Part shown: positions 27,818 through 35,976 of the stretch, in pieces
How the letters are laid out: every line of letters begins with the position of its first letter
Position numbering within the stretch: the stretch's first letter is position 1
Assembly (NCBI RefSeq): GCF_040250305.1
Contig: NZ_CP158190.1
Span: 590,001-654,000 of the forward strand
From: Peribacillus frigoritolerans
GTDB taxonomy: Bacteria > Bacillota > Bacilli > Bacillales > DSM-1321
Length of the DNA: 64,000 nucleotides
Direction: 5' to 3'
Translations under genes and position numbers: made by a program
The notes under the pieces: model-generated
What the model was told of the DNA's origin: nothing
Seen by the model: only the letters and a program-made list of their open reading frames with translations
Database searches by the model: none

Positions 27818-28186
27818 CTGGGCATCACTCCTGAATAGTTACTTAGGTTATTGCTTCTTTTCCCTCTGTTCATATAAGTTAATCCTCAAAAGAAAAGAAA
27901 TTGAAAGCTCTAATCCGGGCACTTGTAAAAGCTTGTGACAATGATATGCCGGAATGATGGGATGACCAACCTTAGCCAGTTCTTTTTTCAATGCTTTTTT
28001 TACGGGGAAAGGCGAGTAACATGCCAGGGAAAATCAGGATTGAAGATTCGTACAGCAAGCGACTAACTGATAAGCATTCGATACTTCAAGCCTATCAATA
28101 ATGCCAACACTACTGCTAGGTATGATTTTATGCCCTCTTTAAAACAAGTATAATAGCTAATTAAGTGAATTTATAAAGGTAAACAG
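27818..28186. other. intergenic, nothing recognised
   Basis: This 370-bp gap separates the yihY promoter side from the khtU terminator. It contains no open frame with a convincing ribosome binding site and no strong hairpin. The yihY promoter should lie in the left part. Confidence 0.5.
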
Positions 28187-28220
28187 AAAAGCTGCCAGAC
28201 ATTGCTGTCTGGCAGCTTTT
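28187..28220 (-). terminator. intrinsic terminator after khtU
   Basis: A perfect 15-bp stem, AAAAGCTGCCAGACA with TGTCTGGCAGCTTTT, and a 4-nt loop. It ends 3 bp from the khtU stop. Confidence 0.9.
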
Positions 28221-28222
28221 CT

Positions 28223-29449
28223 CTATTGCACTTCTTTTCCCTGTTCCTTCTGAACCTTCGGAGGGGTCCATTTGAATACTTTATTTAGGATATTATAGAT
28301 GTGTTTGGATTCTTTGGTAAGGATTGGCCCAAGAATCGCTAAGGTTAAAACATAAAGTGCCGCAAACGGGGTTAGTATAGGCATTAAACCGCCTGCAATG
28401 CCTAAGTTGGCTAAAATGATGGAGAATTCGCCGCGTGAAACGATCGTTAAACCGATGTTTGCGGAAGCTCTGTGAGATAAACCGGATTTGAGTCCAGCGA
28501 TCATACCAGCTGCAAAGTTACCGATGATGGTGATGATGACGGCTCCAAGAACCATCCAGACAGCTCCGCCAAGGGTTGTCGGATCGATACTCAAGCCAAA
28601 GCTGAAGAAAAATATGGCCCCGAAGAAGTCTCGAAAGGGAATGACAAGTTTCTCGATCCTGTCGCTATGTTCCGTTTCAGAAAAGACTAGGCCGAGCAGT
28701 AATGCACCAATGGCTTCCGCAACATGAATCGTTTCCGAGAAACCGGCAATGAAGAATAGTAATGCGAACACGACGATGATAAAAATCTCATCGGAGGAGA
28801 TATTGAATAATTTGTTAAGGACCCCAGATGCTTTCCGGGCGATAACGAAAAATATCAGCATATACCCAATCGCGATAAATGTAGAAAGTAATGTTCCCCA
28901 AACGGAACCAGAAGAGCTTAATACCAATCCGGATACGACTGATAAATAAACAGCGAGGAAGATATCTTCAAACATGATGATGCCAAGGATTAGCTCCGTT
29001 TCATTGTTACCGGTCCTTTTAAGGTCCACAAGCACCTTTGCCACAATGGCACTTGAAGAAAAACTGATGATCCCGGTTAATATCAGAACCTCTTTCAATG
29101 GAAGACCGAGCAGGAAACCGTACAGCAAGGCCATTCCCACGTTGATTAAAATGTAATAGGTTCCGCCTGTCACGATATTTTTCCCGGATTTCATAAGCTT
29201 TTTGACGGAAAATTCAAGCCCTAGGTAAAACAGAAGGAATAAAATACCGACCCGACCGAGGAATGCTATGATTTCATCGCTTTCGATGAAACGCAGGTCA
29301 ATTAATCCGAAGTGCGGGGCATGGGGGCCAACGAGCATCCCGATGATAATTAATAGTGGAACATTCGATATTTTGAATTTACCTGCTACGAGAGCGGCTA
29401 ATGCCACTAGAAGAAGGGCAGTTCCCACTTCAAAGACTAAATGGTCCAT
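28223..29449 (-). CDS. khtU: K+/H+ antiporter subunit KhtU
   Basis: A 408-aa monovalent cation:proton antiporter-2 (CPA2) membrane protein with about 12 helices. The N-terminal gate region (LLLFYLGLEFS), the ion-binding helix block (GIISFSSSAIVAKVL) and SIILANLGIAGGLMP are typical. KhtU exports K+ in exchange for H+, gated by KhtT. RBS AAAGGAGTGAC lies within the end of khtT, 6 bp upstream. There is no C-terminal RCK domain on this chain because it is supplied by KhtT. Confidence 0.92.
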   Translation of the reverse strand: MDHLVFEVGTALLLVALAALVAGKFKISNVPLLIIIGMLVGPHAPHFGLIDLRFIESDEIIAFLGRVGILFLLFYLGLEFSVKKLMKSGKNIVTGGTYYILINVGMALLYGFLLGLPLKEVLILTGIISFSSSAIVAKVLVDLKRTGNNETELILGIIMFEDIFLAVYLSVVSGLVLSSSGSVWGTLLSTFIAIGYMLIFFVIARKASGVLNKLFNISSDEIFIIVVFALLFFIAGFSETIHVAEAIGALLLGLVFSETEHSDRIEKLVIPFRDFFGAIFFFSFGLSIDPTTLGGAVWMVLGAVIITIIGNFAAGMIAGLKSGLSHRASANIGLTIVSRGEFSIILANLGIAGGLMPILTPFAALYVLTLAILGPILTKESKHIYNILNKVFKWTPPKVQKEQGKEVQ

Positions 29450-29455
29450 ATGAGC

Positions 29456-29953
29456 TTAGTCACTCCTTTCGTCGGTCAATAATTCTCTTGTGAGGTTTCG
29501 GATATCTTTTCTTTCACCGGATATCACAAGGGTGTCGCCTGTTTCGATGATGGAGTCAGGACCAGGATTATTCAGTTGTTTTTTTCCTTTTTTAGAATGG
29601 GCGATGACGGTCACGTTATAATTGCTCCTGATATCAATCGAACCGATCGTTTGATTGATGGCCTTTGAACCTGGTTCGACTTTGAACCATTCAATCACCA
29701 AGTCACCCAATGACATTTCAATCGTTTCAAGTGCTTGCGGTTTATAAACCATGCCGCCAATGATGGAAGCCATTTGCCGTGATTCCTGATCGTTAAGGGT
29801 GATGCTCGATATGACGTCCTCATGTTCATTATCAAAATGGTATAATTCCCGACGGCCGTCATCATGAATGACGATTACTAACTTTTCATCATTTCTCGTT
29901 ATGATTTCGAATTTTTGGCCAATACCAGGAAGTTCACTTTCTCTAATTCTCAC
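29456..29953 (-). CDS. khtT: KhtT, RCK_C regulatory subunit of the K+/H+ antiporter
   Basis: A 165-aa cytoplasmic regulator. An N-terminal domain of about 80 residues is followed by a TrkA-C (RCK_C) domain at about 75-160 (VIEWFKVEPGSKAINQTIGS, then NPGPDSIIETGDTLVISG). In B. subtilis, KhtT's RCK_C domain binds c-di-AMP and activates KhtU at alkaline pH. The gene order khtT-khtU matches B. subtilis, but the small upstream gene khtS is missing; the preceding gene is an integrase-like protein ending 52 bp away. ATG with AGGAGG upstream. Confidence 0.9.
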   Translation of the reverse strand: MRIRESELPGIGQKFEIITRNDEKLVIVIHDDGRRELYHFDNEHEDVISSITLNDQESRQMASIIGGMVYKPQALETIEMSLGDLVIEWFKVEPGSKAINQTIGSIDIRSNYNVTVIAHSKKGKKQLNNPGPDSIIETGDTLVISGERKDIRNLTRELLTDERSD

Positions 29954-30005
29954 TGGAATTCCTCCTTAAAATGTTGGTTAGAGTTAATAGAAGATAGCAG
30001 AATGT

Positions 30006-30569
30006 TTATAAGTTAACGTCAATATTCGTCTTGAATTTCTTCTCCTTTGATATGCCGATGTATTTTAATGTCTCCGATGGACTGGAATGATGGTAATGCT
30101 TCTGTATCAATGCCAGTGATACTCCTTGTTTATAGGCATGGTAGCCAAAAGTTTTACGCATCGAACTTGCTCCGAATTTGCCTGTCAGCCCTGCACCTTC
30201 CACAGCATCATGGATGATTCGGTGCGCCTGTTGACGTGTGATCGGCTTTTTTGTCTTAGGGGAAAGAAATAAAAATTGACCTTCGATAACCTTCGAGCCT
30301 TTAAGGTATTCTTGTAAGGCGGTACGGACTTTCAGGTTCAAATAAATTTGGTTGAATTCGTCATTTTCCGTCCGCTGCTCATAGAACTCCTTGATTTTGC
30401 CCGTTTCATCCAGAACGCTGGCGACGGTGATTTCGAGCATTTCATTTATCTTCATACCTGTATTGATGCCGAGTACAAACAATAAATAATCCCGACTGGA
30501 GTGAGAGCGTAAGTATGTTTTTATTTTGCTGATTTGATTGATATCCTTAAAGGCTTCTACATATTCCAT
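30006..30569 (-). CDS. minimal tyrosine recombinase-like protein
   Basis: A 187-aa protein consisting almost only of the catalytic domain of tyrosine recombinases, without an N-terminal SAM-like DNA-binding domain. The recombinase positions can be aligned: the first Arg is replaced by K40 (GMKINE instead of GLRxxE), the HxxR motif reads S135-M-R-K with R138 kept, then H161 and nucleophile-like Y170 (ETLKYIG). YoeC of B. subtilis is a similarly short putative integrase. It could be a degenerate integrase or a repurposed DNA-binding protein. No att repeats were found next to it. ATG with AGGAGAAG upstream. Confidence 0.75.
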   Translation of the reverse strand: MEYVEAFKDINQISKIKTYLRSHSSRDYLLFVLGINTGMKINEMLEITVASVLDETGKIKEFYEQRTENDEFNQIYLNLKVRTALQEYLKGSKVIEGQFLFLSPKTKKPITRQQAHRIIHDAVEGAGLTGKFGASSMRKTFGYHAYKQGVSLALIQKHYHHSSPSETLKYIGISKEKKFKTNIDVNL

Positions 30570-30903
30570 AGATCTTCTCCTCTTGCCAATGTAACATAAT
30601 TACATTATATCACAAGTTATGTAACATTGCATGCATTAAGTCCTATTAAGGCTTCTCCAAAAAGCAAAGTACTGTTGAACCAAAAAAAGCTTTTTCTTAT
30701 TCTCTACACAATCAAGTGAAAATATATCAGTTTCTTTTAAAAGCAAAAAGGGGTTTGTCTACATTTTTTTTGGCTTGTACAATGTGGGCGTGGTTGTAAC
30801 GAGAGGCACTAAGCTTTCCAGAGGCGGTACGGGAGCCGCATCGGCTTTCAGCGAGGCTGCTGAAAAACTAACGGTTTTGAATGAGTTATTGTTTTTTCAA
30901 CAA

Positions 30904-30949
30904 AAATAGATCACTTCCTGTACGATAATGAACAGGAAGTGATCTATTT
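30904..30949. terminator. strong hairpin, probable terminator of a transposase remnant
   Basis: A perfect 18-bp inverted repeat (from AAATAGATCACTTCCTGT) with a 10-nt loop. On the minus strand it is followed by a T-rich tract. It lies just after the remnant at 30962-31135 and may be its terminator or part of an element end. Confidence 0.6.
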
Positions 30950-30961
30950 CTTTCATATTTA

Positions 30962-31135
30962 GTTACTTTTCTGCTTTGATTTTCGTGGAAATTCGTTTGA
31001 GGTTGACTGCGAAAATGGCTGTTGCTCCTTGAATTCTCATGCCAAATAGAGACCCGCTGATGATGCTTCATCATACCCGTGTCTGTGTAGTCGGATAACG
31101 ATTTGAAATGGCGTTTTTCACAGGATAAATCGTTA
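30962..31135 (-). pseudogene. possible C-terminal remnant of a DDE transposase
   Basis: On the minus strand one frame, interrupted by two stop codons, reads SLFGMRIQGATAIFAVNLKR and continues to a stop at KIKAEK. The pattern of a glycine followed by a hydrophobic stretch and NLKRI is what IS5/IS1182-type transposases have at their C-terminus. A neighbouring frame gives the plausible upstream part CEKRHFKSLSDYTDTGM, implying a frameshift. The fragment is short and the family call tentative. Confidence 0.35.
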
Positions 31136-31708
31136 TTATGTATTATTGATATGTTTAACAATGGAATTAAACTTTATATGCCACTTTCTCACAAGGATAT
31201 GAAACGTTAATTTAAATAACTTAAATAAAATGAAGTATCCTAATAATGTCCCTGATATATTAAAGATTACATCATCAATATCAACAAATCTAAAAGTATA
31301 TCCTGCATATAAAGCTGTTAGTAGTTGACCTGATTCGAGAATTATTCCAGTTAATACACCAGCTATTAAAATTTTCTTAAATGAGGCTCTAAATAAGAAG
31401 GGTAATCCAAAGCCTAGTGGGACAGTCATTAAAATATTAAAAAAGCTCAATTTGGTAAATTCATATTTAAATGGGATTAAATTCATTTCTCTCCAAACAT
31501 TTTGCCCCCCAAATGCTTCTCTTTGATCATCATCTACATAAATGGGAAATTGAGTGAGGTTTATAACATTACATAAATAAACATACATAATTGTATAGAA
31601 TAAAAGATAGGTATAACTTTTTTTAAAACTTAATTTTAGTATTAGTGCCAAAATGATATATAAAATTATAAAACTGTAAAGAATCCAACCGCTGAAATGA
31701 TAAACCAT
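31136..31708 (-). CDS. VanZ-like family membrane protein
   Basis: A 190-aa membrane protein with about five helices and the VanZ-like block NLIPFKYEFTKLSFFNILMT, then VPLGFGLPFLF and the acidic ESGQLLTAL...RFVDIDDVIFNISGTLLGY motif. VanZ proteins confer low-level teicoplanin resistance in enterococci, but most VanZ-like proteins have no known role. It lies inside a decayed AT-rich island but is itself intact. GGAG is 8 nt upstream of the ATG. The TAG of the small upstream gene overlaps this region, so the two may be co-transcribed. Confidence 0.75.
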   Translation of the reverse strand: MVYHFSGWILYSFIILYIILALILKLSFKKSYTYLLFYTIMYVYLCNVINLTQFPIYVDDDQREAFGGQNVWREMNLIPFKYEFTKLSFFNILMTVPLGFGLPFLFRASFKKILIAGVLTGIILESGQLLTALYAGYTFRFVDIDDVIFNISGTLLGYFILFKLFKLTFHILVRKWHIKFNSIVKHINNT

Positions 31709-31719
31709 TTTAGGGACTC

Positions 31720-31950
31720 CTATCGTAAAATTGCAGTTCCTTTATTTAATTTAAAATATTGACCGTTTTTACTTCCATCAACTATACGAAGATTCATTGT
31801 AAAGCTATAAGCATTAGTTGCTGCAAAAGCAAAAGAGGGCATTGCTATTATAATTGATAATATACATATCACTGAAACTGAAAATAATTTGGTTTTAATA
31901 ATTACACCCTTTCCGTTTTTAACAAGGACTATAGTATCGTAAATATCCAC
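31720..31950 (-). CDS. small secreted protein, start uncertain
   Basis: The 76-codon frame contains a clear signal peptide (KTKLFSVSVICILSIIIAMP, then SFAFA cleavage-like motif) followed by only about 32 residues ending NKGTAILR. The open frame begins at a GTG without a ribosome binding site. A GGAAAGGG site lies further in, near the start of the signal sequence, but no ATG, GTG or TTG follows it at proper distance. It may therefore be a broken or truncated gene. It stops 11 bp before the VanZ-like gene. Confidence 0.45.
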   Translation of the reverse strand: MDIYDTIVLVKNGKGVIIKTKLFSVSVICILSIIIAMPSFAFAATNAYSFTMNLRIVDGSKNGQYFKLNKGTAILR

Positions 31951-32150
31951 AATTTACGTCTCAATTTTGAAATGTTCTGTTTCAGAAAAGAATAATAGTA
32001 TAAAGAAATAAATGGTGAAACGATGTTTGAATATTTAATTTTATTTTAAAATTCATGGTGAATAATGATTGTAAGTTAATGAACAACAGATGTATTAAAG
32101 GAAGTGGTTGTAACGCAGATAAATCAAGTTTATCGAGTTGAGGTATAACC

Positions 32151-32476
32151 ATGAAAAAAACAATCTTTTACATAATCACTATGTTATTTATCAGCATACG
32201 ATTTTAGTAGTAAAGAAATTAAGGTGAAATTTAATGATGTTGAGTGTTAGAAATCTGGGCTATGTGTCTAATATCATTATTTATGATAAGCCTAAAAAAG
32301 ACGCAATCTTAGACAGCGTTATTAATGATCAGTAACCTGGTTTAAATGGACAAATTGTTGCTAAATATGACGTAATTAATAAAAAAATTATACAAAAGAT
32401 TTGATTTATATGGTCATGGAACTCCAATTGCAAGCATAATTGCCGCAAAGGAAAATGAAGAAACGGTGCAAAAGTA
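32151..32476 (+). pseudogene. broken subtilisin-family (S8) serine protease
   Basis: A ribosome binding site (GAGGT) and ATG start a signal-peptide-like MKKTIFYIITMLFISI, which ends prematurely. Downstream frames, separated by stops and shifts, spell recognisable subtilase pieces. The first is DAILDSVIND(stop)PGLNGQIVAKYDVIN, matching the catalytic Asp region (usual VAVLDSGI). After a shift comes DLYGHGTPIASIIAAKENEE, matching the catalytic His motif HGTxVA. The Ser domain is absent. This is a multiply disrupted, truncated gene. Confidence 0.7.
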
Positions 32477-32500
32477 ATTGATGACGAAGGGAGGGATAAG

Positions 32501-32958
32501 ATGTTAAGCATTGAAAGAAATCCAAAAAATCGAGTATATTAAGAACAGCTTGATTTATGCTTTGATGTGTGTGATGAGTTTCATCTAGTTGTTAGAAACG
32601 ATATGGGTTCGATACGAGGGTTAGAAGAAATAATAAATAAGTTAAAAGCATCATTAATAGAATTGAGATGCGAGTCAACATGGGCTAGTACCACTCTTGG
32701 TGATGATCAAACAGCAAATGTTTATTATTTTCACGCTGACGAGAATGCAAAGAAAATTATAAGATTGATTACAAAATCGCTTTATGAGTGGGAAATGCCA
32801 AATTTACCTGAAGATTTGTCATTTTTTTAAACAAGGAAAGTTTTGGTTTGGCTACTTCTTCGCATGAAAAACAATGCTTTATATATCCTGAAAATGATAC
32901 CGAAGCTTCTAGGATTAAGGATATTGAAGGCTTAAGAATTCGAGAATTGGAAGATTAA
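32501..32958 (+). pseudogene. unknown gene broken by one stop and one frameshift
   Basis: GGGAGGG precedes an ATG at 32501. The frame runs 13 codons to an in-frame TAA, then continues in the same frame from EQLDLCFDVCDEFHLVV to DLSFF. It closes in a T7 run at about 32819-32827 and resumes one frame over as LNKESFGLATSSHEKQCF to a natural stop RIRELED. Repaired, it would encode about 150 aa, an acidic soluble protein that I do not recognise; size and context would fit an immunity-type protein, but that is a guess. The part from a GTG at 32567 is an open frame of 87 codons. Confidence 0.55.
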
Positions 32959-33021
32959 CAAATGGGAGTTTTCCTTGATAATAAAATAAGGGTGAATCCT
33001 ATATACCTTTACAAAGCATGA

Positions 33022-33054
33022 AAGAGTCTCAACTTAAATGTTGAGGTCTTTTTT
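33022..33054 (+). terminator. intrinsic terminator
   Basis: The stem AAGAGTCTCAAC/GTTGAGGTCTTTT with a 6-nt loop runs into a T-run, about 65 bp after the end of the broken gene at 32501-32958. Confidence 0.7.
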
Positions 33055-33063
33055 CTTTGTATT

Positions 33064-33165
33064 GGATACGAAAAAAAGGTTGCTGGAGGACGGCGCTATG
33101 GGGATAGGCGTATCACCTTAGAATCACGTAACCAAGGTGCTCGCATCAAGTGTAATTTTGTATAG
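33064..33165 (+). pseudogene. IS3-family transposase OrfB fragment
   Basis: The forward frame reads GRRYGDRRITLESRNQGARI before a TAG. This is the well-known IS3/IS150 OrfB segment (usual form RYGYRRITLELRNQG) just upstream of the DDE domain. Only about 33 codons survive. Confidence 0.55.
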
Positions 33166-33191
33166 GATGAAACAAGTCCTTCCATTCCATA

Positions 33192-33304
33192 TTTTAGATA
33201 GCGACCCATCTTTTCAGAGGGGATAAACCTGATGTCTTTCTTGGTTTTTTTCCTTCTAAGTAATCTAAAACTGCGTTTGATTTTTGGTCTATCGTATATT
33301 TAGG
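33192..33304 (-). pseudogene. possible IS3-family OrfA fragment
   Basis: On the minus strand the frame FPKYTIDQKSNAVLDYLEGK resembles the N-terminus of IS150-type OrfA proteins (xKYSxEFKLxVVxxYLxGxxG). It runs out in unrelated residues and a stop. It is opposite in orientation to the OrfB fragment, so the two may come from different copies. Confidence 0.35.
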
Positions 33305-33357
33305 AAAAAAAACTGCACCTCCAATTGTTAGATGTTGTCTAACAATTGGGGTGCAGT
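33302..33357 (-). terminator. long hairpin terminator after mreBH
   Basis: A stem of about 21 bp (AACTGCACC and CAATTGTTAGA with their complements, one bulge) with a 5-nt loop is followed on the minus strand by T8. It lies 20 bp beyond the mreBH stop. Confidence 0.9.
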
Positions 33358-33377
33358 TCAAAGACAGCCATTTATTT

Positions 33378-34385
33378 CTAGTATACGGCTTTTTGTAATT
33401 TGTGAATGACTTCAAGTGAAAGCCCGGTTCCGATGGCAACTGATTCAAGCGGGTTATCTGCAAGTTGGACTGGGACGACGATTTCATTCGTCAGCCATTC
33501 TTGTACCCCGTTGAGAAGTGCACCCCCGCCGGATAAGATGACACCTTGATCGACGATATCCCCGCTCAATTCAGGAGGGCAATCTTCCAAAGTGGCCCTG
33601 ATTGCTTCCAATATATGAAGAAGCGATTCCTGGATGGCTTCCTGAACGTCAGTGGATGATATTGTAATAGGCTTTGGAAGACCCGTTACAAGATCGCGGC
33701 CCCTGACTTCCATGGTGATCACAGAATGTTTAACGAGTGCGTAGCCGATTTCTTTTTTTATTTCCTCGGCTGTTCTTTCCCCAATCAGCACATTATGTTT
33801 TTTTCTGACATATTGGCTGATATCTTCATCCAATTGATCTCCGCCAATTCTGATTGAATTGCAAGAAACGACGCCGCCATAAGAGATGATTGCGACCTCA
33901 GTCGTTCCGCCGCCGATATCAACGATGACATTGGCAACTGGCTCTTCGACAGGCAAGCCCGCACCTATTGCTGCTGCTACTGGTTCCTCGATAAGGTGGA
34001 CCTGTTTCGCTCCGCAGCTTTTGACTGCATCCTGAATGGCCCTTCTCTCAACTGATGTGGAACCTGATGGTGTACAGACCACTACACTAGGTTTGCGAAT
34101 TGATAATCCTAGGGCCTTACTTGCTTTTTTCATGATTTCCCGAAGCATTTGCGCGGTCACATCAAAATCCGCAATGACACCATCCTTAAGCGGACGGATT
34201 GCCACAATATTTCCAGGTGTTTTCCCGATCATGTTTTTTGCATCCACACCGACTGCCAATACTTTATTAGTCTCTATATCAATGGCCACCACAGATGGCT
34301 CATTAAATACGATTCCTTTATTTTTACTGTAAACTAGCGTATTTGCAGTTCCTAAGTCAATGCCTATTTCTGTATTTGATAACAT
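33378..34385 (-). CDS. mreBH: actin-like rod-shape protein MreBH
   Basis: A 335-aa bacterial actin that forms membrane-associated filaments guiding cell-wall synthesis. ATP-binding motifs: [10 protein letters not shown] (phosphate 1), [11 protein letters not shown] (phosphate 2), and the adenosine motif [12 protein letters not shown]. Features favour MreBH over MreB or Mbl: the N-terminus [13 protein letters not shown], the segment [37 protein letters not shown], and the end [13 protein letters not shown]. In B. subtilis MreBH works with the LytE endopeptidase. It is monocistronic here. ATG with GGAGGGGTGA upstream. Confidence 0.9.
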   Translation of the reverse strand: MLSNTEIGIDLGTANTLVYSKNKGIVFNEPSVVAIDIETNKVLAVGVDAKNMIGKTPGNIVAIRPLKDGVIADFDVTAQMLREIMKKASKALGLSIRKPSVVVCTPSGSTSVERRAIQDAVKSCGAKQVHLIEEPVAAAIGAGLPVEEPVANVIVDIGGGTTEVAIISYGGVVSCNSIRIGGDQLDEDISQYVRKKHNVLIGERTAEEIKKEIGYALVKHSVITMEVRGRDLVTGLPKPITISSTDVQEAIQESLLHILEAIRATLEDCPPELSGDIVDQGVILSGGGALLNGVQEWLTNEIVVPVQLADNPLESVAIGTGLSLEVIHKLQKAVY

Positions 34386-34679
34386 CTAGTCACCCCTCCA
34401 TAAGAGTTTGACCCCTATATACTCATTCTACCTTTTATAGCGAATTTGTGGGGGTGGGAAATCTAGTAAATAGTGGAAGTGCCGTGCTGTTACTTTCATA
34501 GAGCGAAAACATGATGAAATATATAAATGCACTGGTGAGGGAGGCGCGCCAAGAACGGCCAATGTCCAATTGGCATCCTGACATTGGAATGGTGAAAACA
34601 AGCGTGGGTGCAGCTTTGAATCCGACTATTTTATGTTAAGATAAAGATGAAAATCCGCTTAAATAAAGAAGGTAATTTT
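34386..34679. other. divergent intergenic region
   Basis: This 294-bp region holds the promoters of mreBH (left) and of the permease gene (right). The only structure noted is an 8-bp inverted repeat, CCAATGTC/GACATTGG (34559-34566 and 34580-34587), which could be an operator or a chance event. Confidence 0.4.
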
Positions 34680-35777
34680 GTGAGTGTAAATTTAATCGAG
34701 AGTAAGAGTTTTAGAGTAATCTTTACAGCTTTTCTAGCTTTCCTGGGCGGTTATGCGTTTGATAGCCTTGGAATATACCTGCCATGGATGCTTGGACCAT
34801 TATTCGTCGTGATGATTGCTAAAGTGAAGTTAAGGAAGTACTTGTATTGGTCTAAAACCTTTAGAAGTACTGGATTGGTCATTCTAGGTTTACAACTGGG
34901 CAGTTCATTCACGAAACAATCGCTAAATGAGATGATTGAATATCTGCCTGTTATGCTTTTTACGACAATTGCAATCATTTCATTTACAGTGTTGACTGGC
35001 TGGTTTGTCGGAAAGCGTATGAACTTATCCTTGGGCACATCGATGCTTGGCAGTTTTCCGGGAGGCCTTTCCCAGATGGTGGTCTTAAGTGAGGAAATGA
35101 AGGATAGTGATGAAACGGTTGTAGGTTTCATGCAAACTCTGCGGGTCATCCTGGTGATATCCATTGTTCCTTGGATTGTGACCCATGTAATGTCAGTTCA
35201 ATCAGGTGCGGTAATGGCAGTATCGGAGCGGCCGTTTTTCTTATTTGAATATGATGGGAAATTAGCCATCATGATGTTGGTAACATTGCTGATATTCATC
35301 TTCATCACAAAGAAAGCCAATTTTCCGCTCCCTTTTTTGCTAGGACCTCTTATGGCAGCAACACTATTCAATTTAGCAGGCCCAGGTGCCCCGCAGATTC
35401 CTGACTTTTGGTTGAACTTGTCGCAATTGTTGATCGGAGCACATTTAGGCTACACACTGAAGGTTGATAACCCCCGACTTTTCAGAAAGATGTTCGGGGC
35501 GGTATTCGTCAGTAATGTCCTATTGATTGGATTTTGCTATTATCTTTCCATTCAGTTTGCCCCAATCCTATCTTTACAGGCGAACGAATTATTTTTGAGC
35601 ATGGCGCCAGGCGGCGTCGCCGAAATGGCAGTCACAGCCATGTCTGTTCATGTGGATTTATCCGTTGTCACAAGCTTTCATTTATTCAGGATCTTATTCA
35701 TTTTATTTTTTCTATCACCCATCATAAAATGGCTGGCCGGAAGAAACCATGGGAAACAAAAACAGGGACAAAGCTGA
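34680..35777 (+). CDS. AbrB-type (ammonia monooxygenase-like) membrane permease
   Basis: A membrane protein of about 365 aa made of two homologous halves of the AbrB/ammonia-monooxygenase-like duplication family. The repeated motif is seen as LPWMLGPLFVVMIA with LGSFPGGLSQMVVLSEEM in the first half, and as LPFLLGPLMAATLF with SMAPGGVAEMAVTAM in the second. The family is often mislabelled as AbrB transcriptional regulator; transport substrate unknown. A GTG at 34680 with GAAGG 7 nt upstream is preferred to an ATG at 34647 that lacks a site. The terminator overlaps the stop codon. Confidence 0.8.
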   Translation: MSVNLIESKSFRVIFTAFLAFLGGYAFDSLGIYLPWMLGPLFVVMIAKVKLRKYLYWSKTFRSTGLVILGLQLGSSFTKQSLNEMIEYLPVMLFTTIAIISFTVLTGWFVGKRMNLSLGTSMLGSFPGGLSQMVVLSEEMKDSDETVVGFMQTLRVILVISIVPWIVTHVMSVQSGAVMAVSERPFFLFEYDGKLAIMMLVTLLIFIFITKKANFPLPFLLGPLMAATLFNLAGPGAPQIPDFWLNLSQLLIGAHLGYTLKVDNPRLFRKMFGAVFVSNVLLIGFCYYLSIQFAPILSLQANELFLSMAPGGVAEMAVTAMSVHVDLSVVTSFHLFRILFILFFLSPIIKWLAGRNHGKQKQGQS

Positions 35778-35793
35778 CAGGCTTTGTCCTTTT
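35766..35793 (+). terminator. intrinsic terminator overlapping the permease stop
   Basis: The stem GGACAAAGC/GCTTTGTCC with a 6-nt loop is followed by T4. The permease stop codon lies in the loop region. Array B begins 16 bp later. Confidence 0.8.
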
Positions 35794-35808
35794 GGCGTTA
35801 AGCGGAAT

Positions 35809-35976
35809 TCACGAGTAAAAGTGTGAAACTCACGAGTAAACCGCTGAAACTCACGAGTAAAATGCTGAAATTCACGAGTAAACCGCCAAAATTCACGAGT
35901 AAAAGTCCGAAACTCACGAGTAAACCGTCAAAATTCACGAGTAAAAGAGCAAAACTCACGAGTAAATGCCCATATT
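35809..35976. repeat. tandem array B: eight copies of an exact 21-bp unit
   Basis: Eight units with no length variation each begin TCACGAGTAAA (11 bp, invariant in all eight) followed by 10 variable bases. The variable part alternates between AAG- or ATG-type and CCG-type, e.g. AGTGTGAAAC, CCGCTGAAAC, ATGCTGAAAT, CCGCCAAAAT, AGTCCGAAAC, CCGTCAAAAT. The period equals two turns of B-DNA, so the invariant core recurs on one face. It lies between the permease terminator and the motA leader. A forward frame through it is open (LTSK heptads) but lacks a ribosome binding site. Function unknown. Confidence 0.95.

Noticed and set aside
30780..30880. Structured RNA (GC-richer hairpin-forming stretch)
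   Set aside because: The segment around GGCTTTCAGCGAGGCTGCTG forms a small hairpin but matches no riboswitch or known RNA and probably belongs to IS debris.
33194..33487. 97-codon minus-strand frame running into mreBH
   Set aside because: Its first half is out of frame with mreBH and its second half is IS3-like debris; the join is accidental. The debris part is listed separately.
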